DNA from: Imhoffiella purpurea
Lineage (GTDB): Bacteria; Pseudomonadota; Gammaproteobacteria; Chromatiales; Chromatiaceae
NCBI RefSeq assembly: GCF_000585215.1
Contig: NZ_AONC01000021.1
Location: forward strand, 1 to 64,000
Reading direction: 5' to 3'
DNA length: 64,000 bases
Within the stretch, counting starts at the first letter, position 1; each line of letters opens with the position of its first letter. Both the position numbers and the translations under genes were made by a program. Positions 28,607 to 38,732 of this stretch are shown in pieces. Under the pieces are notes generated by a model that was not told where the DNA came from, ran no database searches, and saw only the letters and a list, made by a program, of their open reading frames with translations.

Positions 28607-28756
28607 TCAGCCGTCGTAATGAAAGCGGCAAGCGATCATGACCAATTCGGTGTCGGCCGCGCGATAGACCAACCGATGGGTGTCGTCGATCCGACGCGGC
28701 CAGTACCCCGAGAGATTTCCGCGCAGTGGTTCGGGCTTGCCGATTCCGGAACCCTC
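28607..28756 (-). pseudogene. YoeB/Txe-type toxin remnant, C-terminal half
   Basis: The last 48 residues of an open frame (which extends back to 28894) match the C-terminal half of YoeB toxins: [27 protein letters not shown] and IACRFHYDG, including the His-Tyr end of the RNase active site. The N-terminal half (the usual FxxKAWEDYLYW segment) is missing; unrelated sequence is joined at about 28756. No YefM-type antitoxin is upstream. The intact pair at 60330-60838 in this window serves as a comparison. It is probably a dead toxin fragment. Confidence 0.75.
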
Positions 28757-28983
28757 TCTAGCCCCTGCCGGGGTCCATGGACTCGAAGTCCTCCGGGAAG
28801 AAGCTGAGATCGTTGAAATCTTCCACGGAGGATTGTTGCCCCAACGCAAAGATCCATGCAATCGATCCTGTTCGCGCTCGGTCCGGTCCGACATGAGGGA
28901 AACGCCATCAATGAGCGTTTCCTCAGCCTCCTTTGCGTCTTAGCGGCTCGAATCCCCTGCAGGGCAGGAAGGCCCGAGACGCG

Positions 28984-30033
28984 CTAATCGACGCTGAGCG
29001 AGGACATGTCGATGACGATGCGATGCGCAAAGTCGCCCTTGGCCAGATGCGCGAAGGCATCGTTGATCTCGTCCATCTTGATCATCTGACATTCCGGGTA
29101 GATCTGATGCTCGGCACAGAAATCCAGCACCTCCTGGGTCTCGGCGATACCGCCGATCAGGGATCCGGCCACGCGGCGGCGGCCGAAGACCAGGGGCATG
29201 GTCATGGGCTCCTCCATCGGGCCGATCTGACCGACGATGACCAGCGAGCCGTCGACGTCCAACAGCGGCGTGTAGACATTCAGGTCGTGCTTCACGGGCA
29301 CGGTATCGATGATGAGGTCGAACGAGTTGGCGGCGGTCTGCATGGCCTGCTCGTCTGTGGAGGCGAGAATGCCCCGGGCGCCGCTGGCCTTGGCTTCCGC
29401 CTCCTTTTTCGTCGAGCGGCTGATCACGGTGACCTCCGCCCCCATCGCCGCAGCGAGCTTGACGGCCATGTGGCCGAGTCCGCCGAGACCGATGACGCCG
29501 ACGCGCGTCCCCTTGCCGACATTCCAGGTGCGCAGCGGCGAGAAGGTGGTGATGCCGGCGCACAGGATCGGGGCGGATCTGGAGAGATCCAGGCTGTCGG
29601 GGATGCGCAGCACGAACTCCTCGCGCGCCACGATGTGCTTGGAATAGCCGCCCTGGGTGATCTCGCCGCTGATGCGATCCGGCGCGCCGTAGGTCGGCGT
29701 CATGCCGTTACGGCAATACTGCTCTTCGTGGTTGTGGCATTGATCGCATTCCTGGCAGCTGTCGACCATGCAGCCGACCGCCACCCGATCGCCCTCTTTA
29801 TAGTTCTTGACCTCGGGCCCCACGGCGCTGACGACACCGACGATCTCGTGGCCCGGCACCACCGGATAGGGTTGCGGACCCCAATCGCCGTTCACGGTAT
29901 GCAGGTCGGAGTGACAGACACCGCAGTACTGGATGTCGATGGCGACATCGTTCGGGCGTAGCTCCCGGCGCTCGAAATGATAGGGAACGAGCGTCGCGTC
30001 GGCCGAATGGGCCGCGTATCCGATGGTTTTCAT
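28984..30033 (-). CDS. Zinc-dependent NADP alcohol dehydrogenase (YahK/cinnamyl type)
   Basis: A 349-residue medium-chain dehydrogenase. Catalytic zinc ligands: YCGVCHSDLHTVNGDWG, PGHEIVG and the later Cys; structural zinc Cys cluster: CQECDQCHNHEEQYC. The cofactor fold is GVIGLGGLGHMAVKLAAAMG followed by ISRSTKKEAEA, where the Ser-Arg-Ser after the strand suits NADP. It reduces aldehydes to alcohols or the reverse; the substrate range in this group is broad. The start is MKTIGYAAHS at 30033. A divergent AraC-type regulator lies 244 bases away, a common pairing for this enzyme. Confidence 0.9.
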   Translation of the reverse strand: MKTIGYAAHSADATLVPYHFERRELRPNDVAIDIQYCGVCHSDLHTVNGDWGPQPYPVVPGHEIVGVVSAVGPEVKNYKEGDRVAVGCMVDSCQECDQCHNHEEQYCRNGMTPTYGAPDRISGEITQGGYSKHIVAREEFVLRIPDSLDLSRSAPILCAGITTFSPLRTWNVGKGTRVGVIGLGGLGHMAVKLAAAMGAEVTVISRSTKKEAEAKASGARGILASTDEQAMQTAANSFDLIIDTVPVKHDLNVYTPLLDVDGSLVIVGQIGPMEEPMTMPLVFGRRRVAGSLIGGIAETQEVLDFCAEHQIYPECQMIKMDEINDAFAHLAKGDFAHRIVIDMSSLSVD

Positions 30034-30277
30034 GATAGTCAGCCTGATTTCGTCGGTGGGTTGGAAGTGGAGAGCCAGCCTTGGTGTCGATTCCCGTGGC
30101 CGGCAAGGATGGCTCGGCTGGATGTCGGGTCTGATCATCCGCGAGCAATGCGTCGAGGATGAGAATAGGGCCCGACGCTCGGCGTTGAGATACCCGATCC
30201 TCCAGATCTTTTGCCTATTTCTGCCTGGACTCCGGTTTCAAGTTGCCTTGACCGTCCAAATCTTATCTAAAGATCGC

Positions 30278-31186
30278 ATGACCAATCAGAGCGAGCTTGA
30301 GATGTCACAAACTTCGACCTTGCTGAAACACTTTCCGGCGATGGAGACCGGAGTGCTGGAATCGCCCCTGCAGGGGGTGCGGTTCTTCAAATCGACACAG
30401 CCGATTCCACGTCGTCCACTGATCTACGACCCGAGCATCTGTATCCTTGCCCAGGGCCACAAGACCGGTTATCTGGGAGGCCGGCAGTTCCGCTACGACG
30501 CCAACAACTACCTGGTCACCTCGGTCACCATGCCGTTCGAGTGCGAGACCTTCGGATGCCCCGAGGAACCGCTGCTGGGGCTCTACATCGATATCGAGAT
30601 GGGACAACTGAACGAGCTGATCAGCGAGATGGGACTGCAGACCGAGATGGGCAAGGCGATCGAGAAGACCTTGCCGCGCGGAATCGGCCCGGCCGCCCTG
30701 GACGAGGAGATGGCGGACGCCGTCGGCCGATTGATCAAGGCCCTGGGATCGGAGGCCGAGGCCAGGCTTCTGGGACCGGGGCTGGTGCGCGAGGTGCTCT
30801 TCCGCGCCCTCGGCGGCACCCAGGCGCCGGTGCTCTATTCGCTGGCGATGTACAGCGGCAACTTCTCCAAGGTCGCCCAGGTACTGAAGATCATGCAGAC
30901 GCACTATGCCGAGAAGCTCGACGTGGAACACCTGGCCGACCGGGTGCACATGAGCTCCTCGGCCTTCCACCGGGCCTTCAAGGAAGTCACCTCCGAATCT
31001 CCCATGCAGTATCTGAAGAAGATCCGGCTGACGAAGGCGAGAGACCTGATGGTGCGCGAGAGCATCAAGGCCTACATGGCCGCCGACCGGGTCGGCTACG
31101 AGAGCCCCTCCCAGTTCAGCCGCGAGTTCAAGCGCTACTTCGGGCAGAGTCCCGCCGAGATGACGCGCGAACTGCGGGCAGCCTGA
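30278..31186 (+). CDS. AraC family transcriptional regulator
   Basis: A 302-residue regulator with an AraC-type N-terminal ligand-sensing domain (PLIYDPSICILAQGHKTGYL, then YLVTSVTMPFECETF) and a C-terminal pair of helix-turn-helix motifs (VEHLADRVHMSSSAFHRAFK and KAYMAADRVGYESPSQFSREF). The last helix contains the conserved YFGQSPAEM. The start is the ATG at 30278 (MTNQSELEMSQ); another ATG is at 30302. It is divergent from the alcohol dehydrogenase gene, so it is likely to control that gene, perhaps in response to aldehydes; this is inference. Confidence 0.9.
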   Translation: MTNQSELEMSQTSTLLKHFPAMETGVLESPLQGVRFFKSTQPIPRRPLIYDPSICILAQGHKTGYLGGRQFRYDANNYLVTSVTMPFECETFGCPEEPLLGLYIDIEMGQLNELISEMGLQTEMGKAIEKTLPRGIGPAALDEEMADAVGRLIKALGSEAEARLLGPGLVREVLFRALGGTQAPVLYSLAMYSGNFSKVAQVLKIMQTHYAEKLDVEHLADRVHMSSSAFHRAFKEVTSESPMQYLKKIRLTKARDLMVRESIKAYMAADRVGYESPSQFSREFKRYFGQSPAEMTRELRAA

Positions 31187-31203
31187 AGTGGACACCATCT
31201 TCC

Positions 31204-31300
31204 AGGCCGTTGAAAAAGTCGCCCAACCTATTATGGATAATGGCTTGCTTCATCTTCGAGGCACAATTCGTAGTGGGCAATCGCCTTTTTTCAACGGCCT
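31204..31300. repeat. Short element with inverted terminal repeats (MITE-like)
   Basis: AGGCCGTTGAAAAA at 31204-31217 is repeated as its exact complement at 31287-31300, with partial complementarity running inward (GTCGCCC against GGGCAATCGCC). The 97-base unit sits between two convergent genes and ends one base before the stop of the YibE/F gene. Its 69-base centre is too long for a simple terminator loop, so a non-autonomous insertion-sequence derivative is more likely. Confidence 0.55.
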
Positions 31301-31301
31301 G

Positions 31302-32444
31302 CTACCGCGAAATGCCCGCACGCAGGCTAGCCCGGTAGAGAAAGGCTGCGACCAGCGCGGTGAAAGGCGCCACCGTGATCAGCCCGAAGCTGCCAACCAG
31401 AATGTTGAGCACCTCGGCGGCGACGAAGGGGGCGTTGAGGATATTCACGCCCGGAAGCCCCTTCGCCATGAAGAGCAGGAACATGGCGATATGGCTGCTC
31501 GAATAGGCGAGCAGCAGCGTGGTGGTCATGGTACCGATCACCGCCCGGCCGACCCGCAGACCGGATGTCAGATGCTCGACCAGGCCGATGTCCGGATGCT
31601 TGCGCTTGATCTCGTCCATGCTGGCGGCAATGTCCATCGCCAGATCCATGACCGCGCCGGATGAGGCGATGAAGATGCTGGCGATGAAGATATCGGTCAG
31701 CCTCAGATCGTAGTAGCCCGAATAGAGCAGGGTCTCGGCGAACGGCCGGACCGCTCCGTGCAGATGGAGTGCGTCGGTGAACCAGACCGCCAGTCCGCAG
31801 GTCAGCAGCACGCCCAGCATGGAGCCGGTGAAGGTGGCGATCCCGCGACGGTTGAGCCCTCCGACCGAGAGCGTGATGACGAGCGTCAGCAGCGCGACCA
31901 GCGCCAGGCCGGTCGGAATCGGTGGATAGCCCAGCAGCAGCAGCGGAAAGAAGAGCTTCCACAGCACCAGTGCTGCGAACACGAAGGAGAGCGATGCCTT
32001 GAGCCCGGTGACCCCGGCGACCGCAATCAGGAGTGCGACGAAAATGCCGATCAGCAGCAGCTGCAGATCCAGACGATAGTAGCCGCGAGCCATCGCGTTC
32101 TTCGGCTTGCCGTTCTGGACGCCGTATTCCACCAGGATGACCTGGCCTTTCTCGTAAAACTCGTCGAGCTCCATCTTTCCGGTCAGAATGTTGGTGACGT
32201 CCAGTTCCTGCCCCTCGCAAGGCCCGTCGAGCAGCCGGACCCGGAGGAACTGATCCTCGGTCTTGACGATGAGGTTGACCCTCACCTGGCTGTTGTCGAC
32301 AGCGGTCACCAGTGCACGGGAGTGCAACCCCGTCTCGGCGGGAGGCGCGGGCGAGAGATCGAGCAGATAGAGCGCACAGCAGAGGAACGCGATGACCAGG
32401 GCGAACAGCCAGTCGCGACTCAACACGAAAGGAAGGGGTTTCAT
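31302..32444 (-). CDS. YibE/F family membrane protein
   Basis: A 380-residue protein. One N-terminal helix (about 12-30) is followed by a periplasmic beta-rich segment of about 90 residues and then about seven more membrane helices. YibE/F landmarks are VEYGVQNGKPKNAMARGYYR before the second helix, FTGSMLGVLLTCGLA, IFIASSGAVMDLAMDIAASM and GRAVIGTMTTTLLLAYSSSH. The family is widespread and its function is not established; a transport role has been suggested. GGAG sits six bases before the ATG at 32444. Confidence 0.82.
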   Translation of the reverse strand: MKPLPFVLSRDWLFALVIAFLCCALYLLDLSPAPPAETGLHSRALVTAVDNSQVRVNLIVKTEDQFLRVRLLDGPCEGQELDVTNILTGKMELDEFYEKGQVILVEYGVQNGKPKNAMARGYYRLDLQLLLIGIFVALLIAVAGVTGLKASLSFVFAALVLWKLFFPLLLLGYPPIPTGLALVALLTLVITLSVGGLNRRGIATFTGSMLGVLLTCGLAVWFTDALHLHGAVRPFAETLLYSGYYDLRLTDIFIASIFIASSGAVMDLAMDIAASMDEIKRKHPDIGLVEHLTSGLRVGRAVIGTMTTTLLLAYSSSHIAMFLLFMAKGLPGVNILNAPFVAAEVLNILVGSFGLITVAPFTALVAAFLYRASLRAGISR

Positions 32445-32566
32445 CAGGGCTCCGTGACCGATTCCGGACACCCTCCGTATCGAATCGACGACAGGGGCCG
32501 GAAAACGAGAACGGCGCCGTCGCGGGAACGGCGCCGTGTGGCGGGCGAAGGGGATGGTGGGAGGTC

Positions 32567-34087
32567 TTACTTGGCGACCGGCAGGGTCTCCCTGAAGCCC
32601 ATGGCCTTGGACAGATTCTTGGCGATATCCGTATTGTCGTAGAATCCGGCGAAGAGGTCGGCCTGACCACCCTGGGCGAAGACGGGGACGGGGACGCCAG
32701 TGTGGGAGTAGGAGGTCCAGCCGATGCTGGCCACCTCGTTCAGGATGTGGGTGATGGTGACGATGATGGGCTCGTAGCTGCCGTAGAGCAGGGTGTTCTC
32801 CGCCTTGCTGTTGTCGTTCTCGTCCGTCATGGACATATCGTAGGCGTCCTCCAGCTTCTGCTTCTGGTAGTCGTTGAGGTCGTTCCAGACGAGCCCGAAG
32901 GCGCTCTCCAGCAGACCGACCATCTCCGAGTTGGAGGCGAGGTTGTCTTCCTGCGTCCAATCGTACCCCTCCTCGTACTTCGCCTTGTGGGCCTCCCATT
33001 GGTTGGCGGCGAAATACTCGAAGCTGTTCTCCTGACCGAAGAGCTTGTCGTAATAGGCGGTGTAGGCCGTCGTGGCATGACCGATGGTCATGCCGCCGGT
33101 CTCGTGGTCGCCGGTCACGACGATGAGGGTGTCCTTCGGGTGCGCCTCATAGAAGGTCAGCGCCTTGGCGATGGCCTGATCGAAGTCGAGCACGTCGCCG
33201 ATCGCGGCGACGGCGTCGTTGGCGTGACAGGCCCAGTCGATCTTGCCGCCTTCCACCATCAGGAAGAATCCGCGGTTGTTCTTCTCGTAGAGATACTCGA
33301 TCGCGACCTCGGTCATTTCGGCCAGCGACAGGTTGGTCTCGGGACGATCGATCGAATAGGGCATGGCCGAGGAGCCGTCCAGGGTCTCGTTGATGGCGAC
33401 GACCATCTCCGGGGCGCCAGCACCCTTCAGATCGAGGATGGACGCGCGATCGTTGAGCACCGTGTAGCCGTTCGCGGTCAGCAGATCCCAGACGTTGTTC
33501 GCCGTGTCACCGCTGCGCGCGGCACCTGTCGGAGCCACCAGCCCGCCGCCGCCGAAGAAATCGTAGCCGGATTCGGCAAGCTGGGTCGCGACCTGATTCA
33601 TGTAGCCGCGGCTGGTCACGCTCGCGTAATAGGAGGCCGGGGTCGCGTGATCCAGCGAGACGCTGGAGATGATGCCGATATTGCGACCATGCTCGTGCGC
33701 GATCTGGGCGATGCTCTTGTAGCTGGTGGTCAGGGTCTCGTCCATGCCGATGACCCCGCTCTTGGTCTTGATGCCGGTGGCGAAGGCGGTACCGGCCGAG
33801 GCCGAGTCCGTCATGAGCGCGCCGGCGTCATAGGTGGTCTGCATTCCCAGAACGGGCAGCTGGGTCATGTTCAGACGGTTGTCCGCGTTCAGCAGATCGA
33901 TCGCCTTGGTCGCCGAGCCGCCGTTCCTGGTGGTCAGATAGGCCTCGGTCGCCTGGATCTGGGCGCTCGCCATGCCGTCGCCGAGGAAGAAGAAGACGTA
34001 TTTGGCCGAAGACGCCGCATTGGCCAGTCCAGCGAAGCAAAGCGCTGCCGTAGCCAGCAGCAGCCTGGAGATGGAATTGGGGTACAC
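32567..34087 (-). CDS. Alkaline phosphatase, PhoA family
   Basis: A 506-residue exported phosphomonoesterase. Signal peptide: ISRLLLATAALCFAGLANA. Active-site features: FFFLGDGM (metal Asp), GALMTDSASAGTAFATG with the catalytic Ser after Asp, SSVSLDHATPASYYA, VEGGKIDWACHANDA (metal ligands) and VTGDHETGG (Asp-His). Late in the protein, SHTGVPVPVFAQGGQADLFAG supplies the last His. The start is taken as the GTG at 34087, which places the signal peptide at the N-terminus; TTG at 34189 would add a leader. A weak PhoB-box-like site lies upstream, consistent with phosphate control. Confidence 0.92.
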   Translation of the reverse strand: MYPNSISRLLLATAALCFAGLANAASSAKYVFFFLGDGMASAQIQATEAYLTTRNGGSATKAIDLLNADNRLNMTQLPVLGMQTTYDAGALMTDSASAGTAFATGIKTKSGVIGMDETLTTSYKSIAQIAHEHGRNIGIISSVSLDHATPASYYASVTSRGYMNQVATQLAESGYDFFGGGGLVAPTGAARSGDTANNVWDLLTANGYTVLNDRASILDLKGAGAPEMVVAINETLDGSSAMPYSIDRPETNLSLAEMTEVAIEYLYEKNNRGFFLMVEGGKIDWACHANDAVAAIGDVLDFDQAIAKALTFYEAHPKDTLIVVTGDHETGGMTIGHATTAYTAYYDKLFGQENSFEYFAANQWEAHKAKYEEGYDWTQEDNLASNSEMVGLLESAFGLVWNDLNDYQKQKLEDAYDMSMTDENDNSKAENTLLYGSYEPIIVTITHILNEVASIGWTSYSHTGVPVPVFAQGGQADLFAGFYDNTDIAKNLSKAMGFRETLPVAK

Positions 34088-34203
34088 CTTGCCTGACTCC
34101 TGATGAGAGTTCGCGCACCGCCCCAACCTGGGGACGAGCGAAATGAGAGGGCTGGCCCAAGAGACCCGCCCTGGTATTGGCGCAGGCAATCTAACGAATA
34201 ACC

Positions 34204-34221
34204 TTTGCAGCGGTATGACAA
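34204..34221 (-). promoter_or_regulatory. Possible PhoB box upstream of the alkaline phosphatase
   Basis: On the minus strand the sequence reads TTGTCAT-ACCG-CTGCAAA. The first half matches the Pho-box half site CTGTCAT at 6 of 7 bases, with the right 4-base spacer, but the second half matches only about 4 of 7. It is a candidate only. Confidence 0.3.
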
Positions 34222-34417
34222 TTAGGTGAATTCACTCAATTGTAATAAGAACACTTTTCGTCAATACCGCCCTATCTCAATGAATGAGATTCATGAACAT
34301 ACAGATACACGTATTGAGTGATTACGCTGAGCTCAAAGAGCCGATCGTGGATCCAGTGAACCGTCTCGTGAAGACCGCCCGAATACCGCCTAGGCATTCG
34401 AGCGAATCGCGATCAGC
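34222..34417. other. AT-richer intergenic region between alkaline phosphatase and nifB
   Basis: Part of a divergent gap of about 520 bases and clearly richer in A and T than the rest of the window. It holds no recognisable gene. The nifB regulatory sites follow it and are listed separately. Confidence 0.5.
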
Positions 34418-34433
34418 TGTCCAGATTCCCACA
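34418..34433 (+). promoter_or_regulatory. NifA upstream activator site 1
   Basis: TGT-CCAGATTCCC-ACA, an exact TGT-N10-ACA NifA-binding motif, about 100 bases before the -24 element of nifB. Confidence 0.7.
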
Positions 34434-34451
34434 AGCTCCTATACAGCAACC

Positions 34452-34467
34452 TGTCGCAATTCTCACA
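34452..34467 (+). promoter_or_regulatory. NifA upstream activator site 2
   Basis: TGT-CGCAATTCTC-ACA, a second exact TGT-N10-ACA motif. Its start is 34 bases after site 1, about three helical turns, so both can face the same side of the DNA. Confidence 0.75.
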
Positions 34468-34500
34468 AAGGGAACCGACATGTCAGAAAATAAAATTATT

Positions 34501-34513
34501 TATCAACGAGATA
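34501..34513 (+). promoter_or_regulatory. IHF-like site between the NifA sites and the nifB promoter
   Basis: TATCAACGAGATA matches WATCAANNNNTTR except for one base and follows an A/T tract (TAAAATTATT). An IHF bend here is typical of NifA-dependent promoters. Confidence 0.45.
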
Positions 34514-34528
34514 GCTAGCAATAAAATA

Positions 34529-34546
34529 TCGGCATAGACTTTGCTT
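34529..34546 (+). promoter_or_regulatory. Sigma-54 (-24/-12) promoter of nifB
   Basis: CGGCATAGACTTTGCTTA carries GG and GC separated by exactly 10 bases, as sigma-54 polymerase needs; the -12 half TTTGC is perfect and the -24 half is GGCAT instead of GGCAC. It lies 64 bases before the nifB ATG and downstream of two NifA sites. Confidence 0.8.
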
Positions 34547-34609
34547 AAGCTAAATCCGGATTCTTCGATTCACTGGGGCGGGTGCCCCCGATTTTCTGGA
34601 GGCAGCGTG

Positions 34610-36103
34610 ATGGAGTTGAAGGTAAAGAGCCAGGGCGGTTGCGCATCGAGCGGTTGCGGCAGCAGCGCGGACCGGCTTGCCCACCTACCGGAGGCGATCC
34701 GCGCGAAGATCGACAACCACCCTTGTTTCTCGGAAGACGCGCATCATCACTATGCGCGTATGCATGTCGCGGTCGCACCCGCCTGCAATATCCAGTGTCA
34801 TTACTGCAATCGCAAATACGACTGTTCCAACGAATCGCGTCCCGGCGTCGTCTCCGAGCTGCTGACCCCGGACCAGGCGGTCAAGAAGGTGCTGGCGGTC
34901 GCCGCCAACATCCCGCAGATGACCGTACTCGGCATCGCCGGCCCCGGCGACCCGCTAGCCAATCCGGAACGCACCCTGGAGACCTTCCGCCAGCTCTCCG
35001 AGAAGGCGCCGGACATCCGGCTCTGCGTCTCGACCAACGGACTGGCCCTGCCCGGCCTGGTCGACGAGATCTGCAAGCACAACATCGAGCACGTCACCAT
35101 CACCATCAACTGCGTGGACCCGGACGTCGGGGCCAAGATCTATCCCTGGATCTTCTGGAACAACCGTCGCATCAAGGGGCGCAAGGCGGCCGAGATCCTG
35201 ATCGCGCAGCAGCAGAAGGGTCTGGAGATGCTGGTCGAGCGCGGCGTGCTGGTGAAGGTCAACTCGGTGCTGATTCCGGGCGTGAACGACGCGCACCTCA
35301 AGGAGGTCAGCCGCATCGTCAAGGAGAAGGGCGCCTTCCTGCACAATGTGATGCCCCTGATCGCCGAGCCCGAGCACGGCACCTTCTACGGCCTCATGGG
35401 TCAGCGCGGCCCCACCAACGAGGAGCTCCAGACCCTGCAGGACGCCTGCGCCGGCGACATGGCCATGATGCGCCACTGCCGTCAGTGCCGCGCCGATGCG
35501 GTCGGCATGCTCGGCGAGGACCGGGGTCACGAGTTCACCCTCGACAAGATCGAGGCCATGGAGATCGACTACGAGGCGGCCATGGCCCGCCGCGCCCAGA
35601 TCCACGCCGAGATCGAGGCCAATCGCGCCGCGCAGCGGAAGCAGACCGGCGAGGCCTTCGTCTCGCTCGCCTCGCTCAAGCGCCAGGTCCCCAAGAAGGC
35701 CGAGACGCGCCCGGTCCTGATGGCCGTCGCCACCGCCGGCAGCGGGGTCGTCAACCAGCATTTCGGCCATGCCCGCGAATTCCTCGTCTACGAGGCGTCC
35801 GCCACGGACGTGCGTTTCATCGGGGCGCGCAAGGTCGACCTCTACTGTTCCGGCGGCGACACCTGCGGGGACGCCGAGACCACGCTGCAGAAGATCATCC
35901 GCACCCTCTCGGGCTGCGAGGTCGTGCTCTGCTCCAAGATCGGCTACGAGCCCTGGGGTCAGCTGGAGGCCGCCGGCATCGTCCCGAACGGCGAGCATGC
36001 GATGGAGCCGATCGAGGATGCCGTGGCCGCCGTCTATCGCGAGATGCTCGCCGCCGGCCAGCTCGAGCCCACACTCGCTCCCGAACAACGCATGTCCGCC
36101 TGA
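34610..36103 (+). CDS. nifB: Nitrogenase cofactor maturase NifB with C-terminal NifX-like domain
   Basis: A 497-residue radical-SAM enzyme that builds NifB-co, the [8Fe-9S-C] precursor of FeMo-co. The radical-SAM cluster motif is CNIQCHYCNRKYDC (about residues 59-72); GIAGPGDPLANPERT and LCVSTNGLALP follow. Residues about 375-480 are a NifX-type cofactor-binding domain (VAVATAGSGVVNQHFGHAREFLVYE). An N-terminal Cys-rich GGCASSGCGSS stretch is usual for proteobacterial NifB. GGAGG precedes the ATG at 34610. It heads an operon with fdxN, nifO and others, driven by a sigma-54/NifA promoter. Confidence 0.97.
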   Translation: MELKVKSQGGCASSGCGSSADRLAHLPEAIRAKIDNHPCFSEDAHHHYARMHVAVAPACNIQCHYCNRKYDCSNESRPGVVSELLTPDQAVKKVLAVAANIPQMTVLGIAGPGDPLANPERTLETFRQLSEKAPDIRLCVSTNGLALPGLVDEICKHNIEHVTITINCVDPDVGAKIYPWIFWNNRRIKGRKAAEILIAQQQKGLEMLVERGVLVKVNSVLIPGVNDAHLKEVSRIVKEKGAFLHNVMPLIAEPEHGTFYGLMGQRGPTNEELQTLQDACAGDMAMMRHCRQCRADAVGMLGEDRGHEFTLDKIEAMEIDYEAAMARRAQIHAEIEANRAAQRKQTGEAFVSLASLKRQVPKKAETRPVLMAVATAGSGVVNQHFGHAREFLVYEASATDVRFIGARKVDLYCSGGDTCGDAETTLQKIIRTLSGCEVVLCSKIGYEPWGQLEAAGIVPNGEHAMEPIEDAVAAVYREMLAAGQLEPTLAPEQRMSA

Positions 36104-36116
36104 GAGGAGACGCACC

Positions 36117-36395
36117 ATGGCATTCAAGATCATCGACAGCTGCGTCAACTGCTGGGCCTGCGAGCCGCTCTGCCCAAGTCAGGCCATCCTCGCGGCCAAA
36201 CCGCACTTCGTCATCGACGCCAAGAAATGCACCGAGTGCGAGGGCGATTTCGCCGAACCCCAGTGCGCCAGCATCTGCCCGATCGAGGGGGCGATCCTCG
36301 ACGCCTCGGGCCTGGCGGTGAATCCGCCGGGCTCGCTGACCGGGATTCCGCCCGAGCGCCTGGCCGCGGCCCGAGCCGAGATCCGCGCACGCTGA
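36117..36395 (+). CDS. fdxN: Nif-associated 2[4Fe-4S] ferredoxin
   Basis: A 92-residue ferredoxin with cluster motifs CVNCWACEPLCP and CTECEGDFAEPQCASICP; the longer second motif puts it in the same type as the general ferredoxin at 12688. In Azotobacter the equivalent gene also follows nifB and is needed for NifB-co synthesis. It starts at the ATG at 36117, 13 bases after nifB with GAGGAG upstream, so it is co-translated with nifB. It probably gives electrons to the NifB reaction. Confidence 0.93.
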   Translation: MAFKIIDSCVNCWACEPLCPSQAILAAKPHFVIDAKKCTECEGDFAEPQCASICPIEGAILDASGLAVNPPGSLTGIPPERLAAARAEIRAR

Positions 36396-36472
36396 CCAGG
36401 CGTCCGCACGGCGCGAATGCAGACACACGCCGAGGGCGTATCGACACAGACGAACTAGAGGAGAATGGCAAG

Positions 36473-36906
36473 GTGAGCACGACGCTGGTCTTCTACGAGA
36501 AGCCCGGATGCATCTCCAACGCGAAGCAGAAATCACTGCTGGAATCGCTTGGGCATTCCTTGAGCATTCGAAATCTGCTGTCCGAGCCCTGGACGGCCGA
36601 GCGTCTGCGTCCCTTCTTCGGCGATCGCCCCGTATCCGACTGGTTCAACCCGACCGCCCCCCGGATCAAGCGGGGCGAGGTACGCCCGATCGAGCTGGAC
36701 GAGCCGACCGCCCTGTCCCTCATGGTCGCCGACCCGCTGCTGATCCGCCGTCCGCTGATCGAGTGCGCCTTCGGCCGGGGCTGCGGCTTCGAAGCCAGCC
36801 CCTTGCTGGAGGCGCTCGGCGTCCGTCTGGACGAGGATCTCCAGTCCTGCTCGAAGACCGGCCCGGATCCGCATTGCGACCTGCCGGCCGCCGAAGAGAG
36901 CCCCAG

Positions 36907-36910
<4 letters not shown>
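36473..36910 (+). CDS. nifO: Nitrogenase-associated ArsC/Spx-like protein
   Basis: A 145-residue protein of the ArsC-like thioredoxin fold family found in nif clusters. It has FYEKPGCISNAKQKSLLESL, with the single N-terminal Cys where ArsC has its nucleophile, then RPFFGDRPVSDWFN and a RRPLIE segment matching the ArsC RRPIL region. The start is a GTG at 36473; an ATG eight bases earlier is out of frame and stops at once. NifO in Azotobacter is linked to molybdenum and nitrate handling, but its chemistry is not settled. Its stop overlaps the ATG of the flavodiiron gene. Confidence 0.82.
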
Positions 36911-38716
<1,806 letters not shown>

Positions 38717-38732
38717 TAACCGGAGAAGTATC

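Noticed and set aside
31302-32999. A 565-codon reading of the YibE/F frame with a long N-terminal extension
   Set aside because: The extension overlaps the alkaline phosphatase gene and has no homology; GGAG before the ATG at 32444 sets the start.
34284-34493. A 69-codon plus-strand frame upstream of nifB
   Set aside because: It covers the NifA sites, has no ribosome site and no recognisable protein motif.
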